DNA of 64,000 nt. Origin: Winogradskyella aurantiaca (GTDB lineage Bacteria; Bacteroidota; Bacteroidia; Flavobacteriales; Flavobacteriaceae). Positions 28,201 through 36,283 of this stretch are shown here, piece by piece. Below the pieces are notes generated by a model, which was given only the letters and a program-made list of their open reading frames with translations, was not told where the DNA came from and did no database searches. The stretch spans positions 124,001 through 188,000 of the forward strand of contig NZ_QKTV01000006.1 in assembly GCF_003362725.1 (NCBI RefSeq). Direction: 5' to 3'. Positions within the stretch are counted from its first letter, which is position 1. Each line of letters starts with the position of its first letter. Position numbers and translations under genes: made by a program.

Positions 28201-29171
28201 AAATAAGGGAATGGTGGCTGGTTGAGTTCTTCTCTTGGCCCACCTTCATCAAATACCGCGCGCATTCTGTTTTTCTGTCCAAGTGTGAACAAATTCATAC
28301 AGGCATCATCCGTATAATCCATATAGTTTTGGTACATATCCAAAGATCCACAAGATTGATGACCAACGGCACATCCAAAATTAGGAGCGTCTGATTCAGG
28401 TGTATCATCAACAAAATCATCCACACCACATGGTCCATCACCCCAGATATGTCTGAGGTTTAAATAATGACCAATTTCGTGGGTAGTAGTTCTACCTTTA
28501 TCGAAAGGGGGAGCTAAATAAAAATCGTTATTGGTGTCGTAATCAGAACTTCCAAAAAACTGTGGACTCATTACAATCCCGTCAACTAGTGGGTCACCAC
28601 CAGGAAATGAGGCATATCCTAAAATTCCACCACCGATATTTCCTACCCAAAAGTTAAAGTATTTGGATGGATCCCACGGATCCACACCACCGGCTGATGA
28701 TCTTTTAATATCATCACTGGTTCCCCATGCGGCAACGTTAGTTTCTTTTCTGGTAATCCCATTTGTGGGATTGCCCTCTGGGTCAACTTGGGCTAGATAG
28801 AATTCAATCTCCATATCCGCAGCCTGTTCCCATTCGTTATCCGCATCGTCGTTAAGTCTTCTAAAGTCTTTGTAAATCACATCGATTTGAGACATGACCT
28901 GAGCATCACTAAGATTCTCTACAGCATTAGCAGAATTCCAAACCACATGAACCACCACTGGGACATAAATAACCCCGTCGTTCTGTGCTTGCGAATTCTG
29001 AGCCCTATTTTGTGCTAAGGCCTCGAATTCAGCAATTTTTGATTGTAAAGCAGGATTCTGCTGAAGTTGCTCTTGCATGTACTCATAAGAAGCACAATTA
29101 CGCTCTTGAGCGCCAATCGCTAGGAATGTCATCAGAAAAACTCCTACTAAAAAGTAAATTTTTTGTTTCAT
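25254..29171 (-). CDS. very large secreted M43 (pappalysin/cytophagalysin) metalloprotease with P-domains, TSP3 repeats and type B sorting domain
   Basis: A 1305-residue protein with a signal peptide (1-21). The catalytic domain spans about 65-315 and contains the zinc site HEIGHYLNLRH (231-241) and the DDTP/YMDY elements (a Met-turn region) of M43. A short beta domain and a fibronectin III-like domain (about 420-515) follow. Then three P-domain (proprotein convertase-like) modules, each with a VTVNITHTWVEDLTLVLTGP-type core, alternate with calcium-binding thrombospondin type 3 repeats (DNCPETANPDQSDVDGDGIG and relatives). The end (PNEVLTPNGDGINDTWIIIG to VYIAK) is the gliding-motility-type, type B sorting domain. 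It should be exported by type IX secretion as a calcium-stabilised protease. The PorP/SprF gene follows. Confidence 0.92.
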   Translation of the reverse strand: MKQKIYFLVGVFLMTFLAIGAQERNCASYEYMQEQLQQNPALQSKIAEFEALAQNRAQNSQAQNDGVIYVPVVVHVVWNSANAVENLSDAQVMSQIDVIYKDFRRLNDDADNEWEQAADMEIEFYLAQVDPEGNPTNGITRKETNVAAWGTSDDIKRSSAGGVDPWDPSKYFNFWVGNIGGGILGYASFPGGDPLVDGIVMSPQFFGSSDYDTNNDFYLAPPFDKGRTTTHEIGHYLNLRHIWGDGPCGVDDFVDDTPESDAPNFGCAVGHQSCGSLDMYQNYMDYTDDACMNLFTLGQKNRMRAVFDEGGPREELNQPPFPYLMDFAETEIDICSPDDAVFTFNLVISDESFEDTVIFSADGLPDGATATFSPADASGDGTEVTLTISGIGASPIGTYDIDILGVAGDVEVPGTVTYNLYNDVFETLMAVYPADGTDEAVLGDIEWSADPNATAYEIDIATDAGFTNIIDGGAVNEPVFTPGDLESLTQYFWRVRGVNDCGSGDYTVASFTTGENACVNESAADTPVAIPDGSGVFGPQDGPPAISEIEVTQAVTITDVNVTVNITHSWVSDLTLVLTSPEGTELTLSTALGGSDDNYTNTVFDSDASTPITDASAPFTGTFAPIDDLSVLIGEGGFGTWELKVSDAFSQDAGTIESWSVEVCGVLIPDADSDGIADDVDNCPDIANNDQSDIDGDGTGDVCDDDIDGDGVLNADDNCPETANPDQSDVDGDGIGDLCDILCDVADSGAVDLPIPDDDDNGVSSEIAFGSAFDITEVSVTVNITHTWVEDLTLVLTGPDGTSVILSAKNGGSGDNYTGTTFNDDAEDSIVDGFPPFTGTFAPEESLSAFVGQNSGGVWTLTVSDDTGFDTGAINSWSIEICGFEQDDFDADGVPDGIDNCPETANTDQADLDGDGIGDVCDDDIDGDGVANDDDNCPENANPGQEDIDGDGIGDVCDVECGIYESNNLPISISPDESFAVYEATVEVTENIYISDINVTIDIDHTWASDLQIFLVNPQLEFIELSIANGGSGDNYTQTVFDDDAEQTISSGAPPFTGTFTPEEPLSTFNGQLSQGTWLLGVIDGAGGDGGTINQFTLEVCGTRDPFDYDLDGILNAEDNCVFVENPDQSDLDGDGQGDLCDEDDDGDGVLDVNDNCPTIPNADQADNDGDGLGDLCDDDDDNDGILDEDDNCQFEPNPLQLDADNDGIGNACDDMFPNEVLTPNGDGINDTWIIIGSNRFPNAAIKVYNRWGAEVYSSTGGYNDDWNGSSKDGNNALPTGSYFYRVDQNGDGSVIITGWVYIAK

Positions 29172-29394
29172 TTGAGCTAGTTTAAATAATAATCAAGTGA
29201 ATATAAGTAGCGGCAGATATAAGGGGAAAGGTCAACCTATCAGGTATAAGAATAATACCTAATTTTCAGATGTATTTAATCTAAGTTGACAAAACAAAAT
29301 GTAGCTTTGTCTCATAAAAATTTTAGTTAGCTATAATTAGGGTGAGCGAAGATGTAATATTTTTTAACAATATCCTAACATTTTAAACGATTTA

Positions 29395-30327
29395 TTGTTG
29401 AATTTGAACACGGGAACTACTGATACAAAAAATAATGCAACCATCATCACCATTGGTACTTTTGACGGTGTGCATATCGGGCATCAAAAAATCTTAAAAG
29501 ACATCGTATCCATTGGTAAAGCTTCAGGACTAAGGTCTACAGTTCTCACCCTGTTTCCACATCCCAGAATGGTCTTGCAAAAAGATGATTCTATTAAACT
29601 TCTTAATACCATCGACGAGCGCATCGACATTATTAAGTCTCTAGGCATCGACCATGTTGAAGTAAAGGAATTTACCAAAGAATTTTCCAATATGACAGCC
29701 CGTGATTATGTAACTAAAATCCTAATCAATGAACTTCATGCGAAAGAGGTGGTAATTGGTTACGATCATCACTTCGGTAAAAACAGGGAAGGAAACATAA
29801 ACGACCTCATTGTTTTTGGTCAGGAATTTGGTTTCAGTGTCAAAGAAATTAAAGCGCAGCAGATTGCGGATGTTTCGGTTAGTTCAACTAAAATAAGAAA
29901 GGCACTTTTAAATGGAGATGTTGAAACTGCCAATCTATACCTGGGCTACCCTTACAGTATTAAAGGGGATGTTATTAAAGGGGATAAGATTGGAAGAACC
30001 ATCAACTATCCTACCGCCAACCTCAATATAAATGCCAGCTACAAGTTAATTCCAAAAGATGGAGTCTATGTGGTCAATGCCATTATAGATGGTGTTGTTA
30101 TTTACGGCATGATGAATATTGGATTCAATCCTACCATTCGAGGTAAACGACGTTCTATTGAAGTTCATTTTTTCGATTTCAATAATGAGCTATATGGCAG
30201 AAGTATTAAGGTATCCTTTATGACCCGCTTAAGAGATGAGATGAAATTCTCATCCATTGAAAGCCTCAAAGCACAACTTAAGTTGGACGAAGTGGCTTCC
30301 AGAAACTATATAAATGGACAATCATGA
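29395..30327 (+). CDS. ribF: bifunctional riboflavin kinase/FAD synthetase
   Basis: The 310-residue enzyme phosphorylates riboflavin to FMN and adenylylates it to FAD. The N-terminal nucleotidyltransferase domain shows TIGTFDGVHIGHQKIL (19-34) and GYDHHFGKNREG; the C-terminal kinase domain shows GRTINYPTANL and the GVYVVN strand. There is no ATG before the conserved core, so the start must be one of the TTG codons at 29395, 29398 or 29404. The stop overlaps the next gene by four bases (ATGA), so the gamma-carboxylase homologue is translationally coupled to ribF. Confidence 0.93.
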   Translation: MLNLNTGTTDTKNNATIITIGTFDGVHIGHQKILKDIVSIGKASGLRSTVLTLFPHPRMVLQKDDSIKLLNTIDERIDIIKSLGIDHVEVKEFTKEFSNMTARDYVTKILINELHAKEVVIGYDHHFGKNREGNINDLIVFGQEFGFSVKEIKAQQIADVSVSSTKIRKALLNGDVETANLYLGYPYSIKGDVIKGDKIGRTINYPTANLNINASYKLIPKDGVYVVNAIIDGVVIYGMMNIGFNPTIRGKRRSIEVHFFDFNNELYGRSIKVSFMTRLRDEMKFSSIESLKAQLKLDEVASRNYINGQS

Positions 30328-31631
30328 AGTCGTTTCTGTTTAGGCAAATAGACAATTCTTCCTTAATAGTATTTCGTATATTTTTTGGTCTTCTATGTTT
30401 TTTAGAGTCCGTTGGTGCCATCTTCACAGGCTGGGTCAAACGCACTTTAATTGAACCTGAATTTACGTTTAGCTTCATTGGTTTCGAATGGCTTCAGCCA
30501 CTACCAGGAATTTGGATGTACATCTATTACGTACTTATGGGTTTGTTTGGCTTATGCATCATGATTGGTTATAAATACCGTTGGACAGCACTTGCCTTTG
30601 CTATGATGTGGACAGCCACCTATCTCATGCAAAAGTCAGCTTATAACAACCATTATTACCTCCTATTTATTCTTAGTTTTTTAATGGTTCTTTTACCAGC
30701 CCATCGTTATAAGTCATTGGATGCTAAATTCAATCCTAAAATTATCAAGTATTCCATGTCCAATTGGATACGGTGGCTTATTATAGCTCAGTTGTTCATC
30801 CTTTATACCTATGCTTCACTGGCCAAATTGTATCCAGATTGGTTGGATACCTCAGTGATGGCTATATTAATGAAACCAAAGGCATACTATCCAATTATTG
30901 GAGATTTACTCCAGCAAAAGTCAATGCATTATTTCATTGCCTATGGCGGGATCGTATTTGATGGTTTGATAATTCCTTTACTATTATGGAAACCTACCCG
31001 AAAAATAGCTTTTTTCTCGGCTGTATTTTTTCATTTATTTAATTCCATCGTATTTGGTATTGGTATTTTCCCCTATCTGGCTCTGGCCTTCTCAGTATTC
31101 TTCTTTTCTCCTGAAACCGTTAATCGTTTATTCTTGAAATCTAAGCCTCTGTATAAGACCCATGAAGTGAGGATTCCTAAATATGCATCACTAGGAACCC
31201 TTGTTCTATTTTCATATATCCTTATTCATATAGCACTTCCCTTAAGGCATCATTTTTTTAAGGATAATGTCTTATGGACTGAAGAGGGACACCGTTTGGC
31301 TTGGAGAATGATGCTGCGATCTAAAAAAGGTAGCGTCTACTTTACAATAAAGGACAAAAAGACCTCAATAGTTACAAACGTCAATCTCAATGATTATGTA
31401 ACCCCCAAACAACGGCGTGCCCTGAGTACCAAACCAGATTTTATATGGCAGTTTGCTCAACGGCTTAAAAACGAATATGCGCAAAAGGGACAGGAGGTTG
31501 AAGTCTATGCGAGTTCTTTTGTTAGTGTCAATGGCAAACCACATAAAGCACTTATTGATAAAGACGTGGATCTGGGATCTGTGTCATGGGACCCCTCAAG
31601 ACACAGTGAATGGATTTTACCTTCAAAATAG
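30324..31631 (+). CDS. vitamin K-dependent gamma-carboxylase homologue (HTTM domain)
   Basis: The 435-residue polytopic membrane protein aligns with the eukaryotic gamma-glutamyl carboxylase along its length. Seen here: LMQKSAYNNHYYLL (101-114), the YASLAKLYPDW segment (163-173) in which K168 matches the catalytic Lys of human GGCX, FFHLFNSIVFGIGIFPY (235-251), and the extramembrane PLRHHFFKDNVLWTEEGHR block (306-324). Vertebrate enzymes use reduced vitamin K, CO2 and O2 to carboxylate Glu in secreted proteins; a bacterial form could use menaquinol. The bacterial substrate is unknown. It is coupled to ribF by an ATGA overlap. It could alternatively be a different HTTM enzyme, but the retained C-terminal block argues for carboxylase. 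Confidence 0.85.
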   Translation: MKSFLFRQIDNSSLIVFRIFFGLLCFLESVGAIFTGWVKRTLIEPEFTFSFIGFEWLQPLPGIWMYIYYVLMGLFGLCIMIGYKYRWTALAFAMMWTATYLMQKSAYNNHYYLLFILSFLMVLLPAHRYKSLDAKFNPKIIKYSMSNWIRWLIIAQLFILYTYASLAKLYPDWLDTSVMAILMKPKAYYPIIGDLLQQKSMHYFIAYGGIVFDGLIIPLLLWKPTRKIAFFSAVFFHLFNSIVFGIGIFPYLALAFSVFFFSPETVNRLFLKSKPLYKTHEVRIPKYASLGTLVLFSYILIHIALPLRHHFFKDNVLWTEEGHRLAWRMMLRSKKGSVYFTIKDKKTSIVTNVNLNDYVTPKQRRALSTKPDFIWQFAQRLKNEYAQKGQEVEVYASSFVSVNGKPHKALIDKDVDLGSVSWDPSRHSEWILPSK

Positions 31632-31664
31632 AGCAAATATGTTTTAAGGCCTTTAAATTCTTGC

Positions 31665-31672
31665 TACTTTTG
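31665..31672 (+). promoter_or_regulatory. candidate -7 promoter box (TACTTTTG) for serS
   Basis: Exact TAnnTTTG match, 36 bases before the serS ATG. Confidence 0.4.
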
Positions 31673-31707
31673 CCATTCATATTTTTTGAGGATCAACACT
31701 ATAGATC

Positions 31708-32979
31708 ATGTTACAGATAGCTAGAATCAGAGCAGACAAAGAAACAGTCATTCAAGGGCTTAAAAAACGAAACATTAATGCCAAAGATTTAATCGATTCC
31801 GTTTTATCCTTAGACGAAAAACGACGCCAAACTCAAGCTAATTTTGACAATTCTAAAGCTGAGATGAATCGTTACTCCAAAGAAATTGGACAACTCTTTA
31901 AATCTGGTGAAGCCAGCAAAGCCAACATTCTTAAGGAGAAAACAACGCAACTAAAGGAGCAACTCAAAGTTCTGGAACAATCGTTAACAGAAACAACTAA
32001 TGAACTCCAAGAATTACTCTACCAAATTCCTAATGTCCCCAATGTAATTGTTCCAGAGGGCTCTAATGAAGAGGATAATGAGGAAGTTTTTAGCTCAGGA
32101 GATATCCCTGATCTAGATTCAGAAGCCTTACCACATTGGGAACTGGCGAAGAAATATGATATCATAGATTTTGAACTTGGTAATAAAATAACTGGAGCTG
32201 GTTTCCCGGTGTATAAGGGACAAGGAGCACGATTACAACGGGCACTTATTAGTTATTTTCTTGATAAAAATGTGGCCGCAGGTTATACTGAGTACCAGTT
32301 ACCCCATTTGGTAAATGAGGCTTCTGGGTTTGGTACTGGGCAACTACCGGACAAAGAAGGGCAGATGTATCATGTTACGGCTGATAACTTGTACCTCATC
32401 CCTACGGCAGAAGTTCCAGGCACCAACATTTTTAGAAACGTAGTTTTAAATGAAAGCGACTTACCTATTGGTATTACCGGATATACCCCTTGTTTTAGAA
32501 GAGAAGCCGGAAGCTATGGGGCTCATGTAAGAGGCCTCAATAGGTTACACCAATTTGACAAAGTTGAGATCTTAAGAGTGGAGCACCCAGAAAGATCATA
32601 TACCGCATTGGATGAAATGGTAGATCATGTAAAGTCCATATTGGAAGAGTTGAAATTACCATATCGTATTCTTCGCTTGTGTAGTGGTGACCTTGGGTTC
32701 ACATCAGCACTTACCTATGATTTTGAAGTATACTCAACAGCACAAAAACGGTGGCTTGAGATCTCTTCTGTATCCAATTTTGAAACCTTTCAGTCCAATC
32801 GCCTGAAATTGCGGTTCAAAGATGCTGACGGTCAAAACAAACTAGCTCATACGCTAAATGGAAGTAGTCTGGCGTTGCCAAGAGTACTTGCAGGAATTTT
32901 AGAGAATTACCAATCATCTGAAGGCATTGAAGTCCCAGAAGTTCTGAGAGCCTACACAGGATTTGATTTTATAAAGTAG
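31708..32979 (+). CDS. serS: serine-tRNA ligase
   Basis: The 423-residue class II aminoacyl-tRNA synthetase charges tRNA-Ser. The N-terminal coiled-coil arm that reaches the tRNA variable arm spans about 30-105 (rich in Lys, Glu, Gln). Class II motifs are visible: motif 1 region around GAGFPVYKGQGARLQRALI, motif 2 TPCFRREAGSYGAHVRGL with the following LHQFDKVEI, and motif 3 NGSSLALPRVLAGILENYQ. ATG 31708 gives the usual start MLQIARIRADKE. Confidence 0.97.
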   Translation: MLQIARIRADKETVIQGLKKRNINAKDLIDSVLSLDEKRRQTQANFDNSKAEMNRYSKEIGQLFKSGEASKANILKEKTTQLKEQLKVLEQSLTETTNELQELLYQIPNVPNVIVPEGSNEEDNEEVFSSGDIPDLDSEALPHWELAKKYDIIDFELGNKITGAGFPVYKGQGARLQRALISYFLDKNVAAGYTEYQLPHLVNEASGFGTGQLPDKEGQMYHVTADNLYLIPTAEVPGTNIFRNVVLNESDLPIGITGYTPCFRREAGSYGAHVRGLNRLHQFDKVEILRVEHPERSYTALDEMVDHVKSILEELKLPYRILRLCSGDLGFTSALTYDFEVYSTAQKRWLEISSVSNFETFQSNRLKLRFKDADGQNKLAHTLNGSSLALPRVLAGILENYQSSEGIEVPEVLRAYTGFDFIK

Positions 32980-33100
32980 GTTTTTTCTTATTTATTATCG
33001 ATAAAGTGTTAAAAAAACAGGTTGTTTGACGAATATTTTCATCGTTTCTTGGTCAAACTCTTAGTTTTCGTGATGTTAGTGGTACCCAAATTACCAACTC

Positions 33101-33169
33101 ATGAAAGATGTAAAAAGACTTGTCGTACTGATGTCTCTTATACTTATTGCCGCCAAGGTCTTGTTTTAA
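33101..33169 (+). CDS. possible 22-residue hydrophobic microprotein
   Basis: An ATG-started frame reads MKDVKRLVVLMSLILIAAKVLF and stops. It looks like a lone basic-then-hydrophobic helix, as in leader peptides or the start of a lost signal-peptide gene, within the 266-bp gap between serS and the TPR gene. No ribosome binding site or promoter supports it clearly. Confidence 0.2.
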   Translation: MKDVKRLVVLMSLILIAAKVLF

Positions 33170-33245
33170 GACCTATACCCAGAAATATTTATAATTCCCT
33201 TTAGATTTATGGCTTGAGGTATTTACTATATTTACCCAGACAGCT

Positions 33246-35075
33246 ATGAAACGTCTTTTCATTATACTTTTCTTTTTTCAACTTATGATTGTTCCAGCTA
33301 TCCTGGCACAAGAAATAAGAAATGGAGAACCGTCTAAAGCAGATCTTTTTACTTCAGAAGATCTGGCTAACGATTACTACAAACGGGGGGAATTTGATAA
33401 GGCCTTACTTAGTTATAAAAAACTACTTGCCAAAAAACCTTATTCTTTCAAGTTCGTATACAAGGTTATTGATACCTATCAGCAACTAGAACGCTATGAC
33501 GAAGCCGACAAGTTCATAAAAGACAATCTGGTGCGTTTTAGATCCCCTGCACTACTTATAGAGTTGGGTTACAACTTACAGCTTAAGGACAGTTTGGATT
33601 TAGCAAACAAATACTATAATGAGGCCATTGCGACATTGGATCAAAATCCCAATTTCGTCTACAGTATTACCAAACGGTTTGAAACCCATTCCTTATTGGA
33701 ACAGGCTATCATAGCTTATGAAAAAGCAGCACCGCTGTTACCAGAGAAAAACTTCAATATACAGTTAGCAAGAATTTATGGAGAACAAGGTGATATTGAA
33801 CGCATGTTTAACAACTATCTGGACTACATCTATTTTCAGCCCAATTTCATGAATAATGCCAAGAGGGCTTTTAATGATTTTGTAACCGAAGATCCAGAAA
33901 ATGAGAGTAACATTCTGTTAAGGCAACTCTTATTGAAACGCATTCAAAAGCAACCTGACCCATTTATCTACGAGCTATTAAGTTGGCTTTACGTACAACA
34001 AAAAGACTATGGAAAATCCTTTGTTCAGGAAAAGGCGCTTTATCTCAGAAATCCCGAAAGTCTTGATCGTATTTTTGAGTTAGCCATTTTTGCATTAGAA
34101 GATTCACAACCAGAAATGGCCGAGCGCATTTTTAGTTACATCTTAAAATCGGCTCAGGATCCAGATACCCAATTGGCAGCACATCAGTACATTTTAGAAA
34201 TAAAAGCAGAGTCAGCTAGTAAGGAGGATCTTATTCAAATTAAAACTAGCTATAATGACTTGTTTGAACAGTATGGAGTTTATGAAACTACATTAGCCCT
34301 ACAAATTGCATATGGAGATTTTTTAGCTTTTTATTTAGGGGAATCCGAGGAGGCATCTCAATTTTTAAAAAGATCGTTGGATTTGAATATTTCCCCCTAT
34401 CAAGGGGGACTTGTAAAGTTAAAATTGGGGGATATTTTAGTGCTTCAAGAACGATTCAATGAAGCGTTAATCTATTTTACACAGATTCAAGCAAACTTAA
34501 AAAATAGCGCTCTTTCCCAGGAGGCTCGTTATAAAGTAGCAAAAACAAGCTACTATAAAGGTGATTTTGATTGGGCTGAATCACAGCTTAAAATACTTAA
34601 AAGTTCTACGTCACAATTGATTGCTAATGATGCATTGGATTTAAAATTACTTATCTCAGATAATAAATATGAGGACAGTACTAGAACCGCTCTTAAGCTA
34701 TTCGCCAAGGCAGATCTCCTCGCCTTTCAAAAAAAGAATCAGGAAGCCATTGAAACACTGGATAAAATTCTAAGTGATCATAAGGGAGAGACTATCATTG
34801 ATGAAACCCTATATACTCAAGCCAAACTCTATGAGTCTCAAGGTCGGTATGATCAGGCTAAATCCAATTATCTTAGAATTATTTCGGATTATGGTGAGGC
34901 TATTTTAATTGATGATGCCTACTACTACCTAGCAGAAATTTATAGAATTCATCTTGACCAGCCAGAGGAAGCCAAATCCTTATACGAAAAGATTATCTTT
35001 GACTACGAAGACAGTATTTATTTTGTAGAGGCAAGAAAACAATACCGTCGATTACGAGGGGATGTTATTGAATAG
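33246..35075 (+). CDS. exported tetratricopeptide repeat protein
   Basis: A 609-residue protein with a signal peptide (MKRLFIILFFFQLMIVPAILAQ). It consists almost wholly of helical TPR-like repeats, for example DYYKRGEFDKALLSYKKLL (about 42-60), then ALLIELGYNLQLKDSLDLA and, near the end, LYESQGRYDQAKSNYLRII and LYEKIIFDYEDSIYFVEA. The final repeats resemble YbgF/BamD-type periplasmic TPRs. It should act as a periplasmic or outer-membrane scaffold. It heads a same-strand run with the DUF4286 gene (34-base gap) and rsmA (8-base gap), which may be one operon. Confidence 0.82.
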   Translation: MKRLFIILFFFQLMIVPAILAQEIRNGEPSKADLFTSEDLANDYYKRGEFDKALLSYKKLLAKKPYSFKFVYKVIDTYQQLERYDEADKFIKDNLVRFRSPALLIELGYNLQLKDSLDLANKYYNEAIATLDQNPNFVYSITKRFETHSLLEQAIIAYEKAAPLLPEKNFNIQLARIYGEQGDIERMFNNYLDYIYFQPNFMNNAKRAFNDFVTEDPENESNILLRQLLLKRIQKQPDPFIYELLSWLYVQQKDYGKSFVQEKALYLRNPESLDRIFELAIFALEDSQPEMAERIFSYILKSAQDPDTQLAAHQYILEIKAESASKEDLIQIKTSYNDLFEQYGVYETTLALQIAYGDFLAFYLGESEEASQFLKRSLDLNISPYQGGLVKLKLGDILVLQERFNEALIYFTQIQANLKNSALSQEARYKVAKTSYYKGDFDWAESQLKILKSSTSQLIANDALDLKLLISDNKYEDSTRTALKLFAKADLLAFQKKNQEAIETLDKILSDHKGETIIDETLYTQAKLYESQGRYDQAKSNYLRIISDYGEAILIDDAYYYLAEIYRIHLDQPEEAKSLYEKIIFDYEDSIYFVEARKQYRRLRGDVIE

Positions 35076-35109
35076 CTATCCATAATTTTTTTAGTTTAAA
35101 TACATAATC

Positions 35110-35433
35110 ATGGTCATTTATAATGTCACAGCCAATGTGGACGAAAGTATTCATCAATCCTGGCTGGACTGGGTTAAAATCCATATTCCTAAAGTCTTGG
35201 CTACCGGAAAATTTAAGGAGGCCAAACTTACTCGTGTCCTGGTCGATGAGGAAATGGGCGGTATTACGTATTCCATTCAGTACCGAGCTATTTCAAAAGC
35301 CGCCCTGGAAGAATATTACCTTAATTATGCGGAGGCCTTACGAAAAGAGGGCATGGAATTATTTGGTGACAAGATCTTGACTTTCAGAACAGAGTTAGAA
35401 GTTATAGACGAGTACTCTGTTTCCTTTTCTTAA
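35110..35433 (+). CDS. DUF4286 family protein
   Basis: A 107-residue cytoplasmic protein. It matches DUF4286, a small alpha-beta family common in Bacteroidota: MVIYNVTANVDESIHQSWLD at the start and a late YAEALRKEGMELFGDKILTF. The fold is ferredoxin-like (ABM-like dimer). No function is known. It lies 8 bases before rsmA and is probably cotranscribed with it, a pairing seen often in this group. Confidence 0.8.
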   Translation: MVIYNVTANVDESIHQSWLDWVKIHIPKVLATGKFKEAKLTRVLVDEEMGGITYSIQYRAISKAALEEYYLNYAEALRKEGMELFGDKILTFRTELEVIDEYSVSFS

Positions 35434-35441
35434 TGTGAATT

Positions 35442-36218
35442 ATGTCTGTAAAAGCTAAAAAACATCTGGGGCAACACTTCTTAAAAGATGAAAACATTGC
35501 CTCGAAGATAGCAGATACTTTAAGCTATAATGGCTATGAGTTCATCCTTGAAATAGGTCCCGGAATGGGTGTGCTTACAAAGTACTTACTGAAAAAAAAT
35601 GCAACTACCTTTGTCATTGAAATTGATACAGAGTCTGTAGCTTATTTAAAAGCACATTATCCTGACTTAACAAATAATATCATTTCTGAAGATTTTTTAA
35701 AGTGGCAACCTCAAGGAGTGTTTGAATCTTCACAATTTAGTATCATCGGAAACTTTCCCTACAATATTTCCTCTCAAATAGTATTTAAAACGCTTGATCT
35801 AAGGGCTTTTATTCCTGAGTTTGCTGGTATGTTCCAGAAAGAGGTAGCTCAGCGCATCTGTGCCCAGCCTGGGAGTAAGATCTATGGCATTTTATCGGTT
35901 TTAACACAAGCATTCTATGAAGCTAAGTACTGCTTCACTGTGCCCCCATCCGTGTTTAATCCACCACCAAAAGTTGATTCAGGGGTTTTACTACTAACGC
36001 GTAGGTCAAATTTTAATCTTAGCTGTGATGAGATGCTCTTCTTTAAAGTAGTAAAGACAGCATTTCAACAGCGTCGAAAAACACTTCGTAACAGTTTAAA
36101 AACTTTGAACCTATCGGATAATTTAAAAGCAAATACTATATTTGGGCAACGACCAGAACAGCTAAGTGTTAACGAGTTTATTGAGCTTACAAAAGCTATA
36201 GAACAAGACAGAACTTAG
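35442..36218 (+). CDS. rsmA: 16S rRNA (adenine1518-N6/adenine1519-N6)-dimethyltransferase
   Basis: The 258-residue KsgA family enzyme dimethylates the two adjacent adenines of the 16S 3' hairpin during ribosome assembly. Seen: [20 protein letters not shown] at the N-terminus, the SAM loop EIGPGMG (37-43), and the catalytic NFPY (104-107, variant of NLPY). The C-terminal helical domain has [16 protein letters not shown] 35442 gives the canonical start. A 21-nt near-perfect palindrome follows downstream. Confidence 0.95.
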   Translation: MSVKAKKHLGQHFLKDENIASKIADTLSYNGYEFILEIGPGMGVLTKYLLKKNATTFVIEIDTESVAYLKAHYPDLTNNIISEDFLKWQPQGVFESSQFSIIGNFPYNISSQIVFKTLDLRAFIPEFAGMFQKEVAQRICAQPGSKIYGILSVLTQAFYEAKYCFTVPPSVFNPPPKVDSGVLLLTRRSNFNLSCDEMLFFKVVKTAFQQRRKTLRNSLKTLNLSDNLKANTIFGQRPEQLSVNEFIELTKAIEQDRT

Positions 36219-36243
36219 CACAACTGCTCTAGTGTTTCATCCT

Positions 36244-36264
36244 CAAAACAACATTGTTGTTTTG
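36244..36264. promoter_or_regulatory. 21-nt palindrome between rsmA and mgtE
   Basis: CAAAACAACA (36244-36253) and TGTTGTTTTG (36255-36264) are perfect complements around a single T. It ends 19 bases before the mgtE ATG and 26 bases after the rsmA stop. It may be a low-GC terminator for rsmA or an operator or leader hairpin for mgtE. Confidence 0.35.
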
Positions 36265-36283
36265 TAAAATTGCCTTTAATGAC

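Noticed and set aside
33022-33204. 60-residue plus-strand frame between serS and the TPR gene
   Set aside because: TTG start only, composition unlike a protein, and it conflicts with a shorter signal-like frame; no supporting site.
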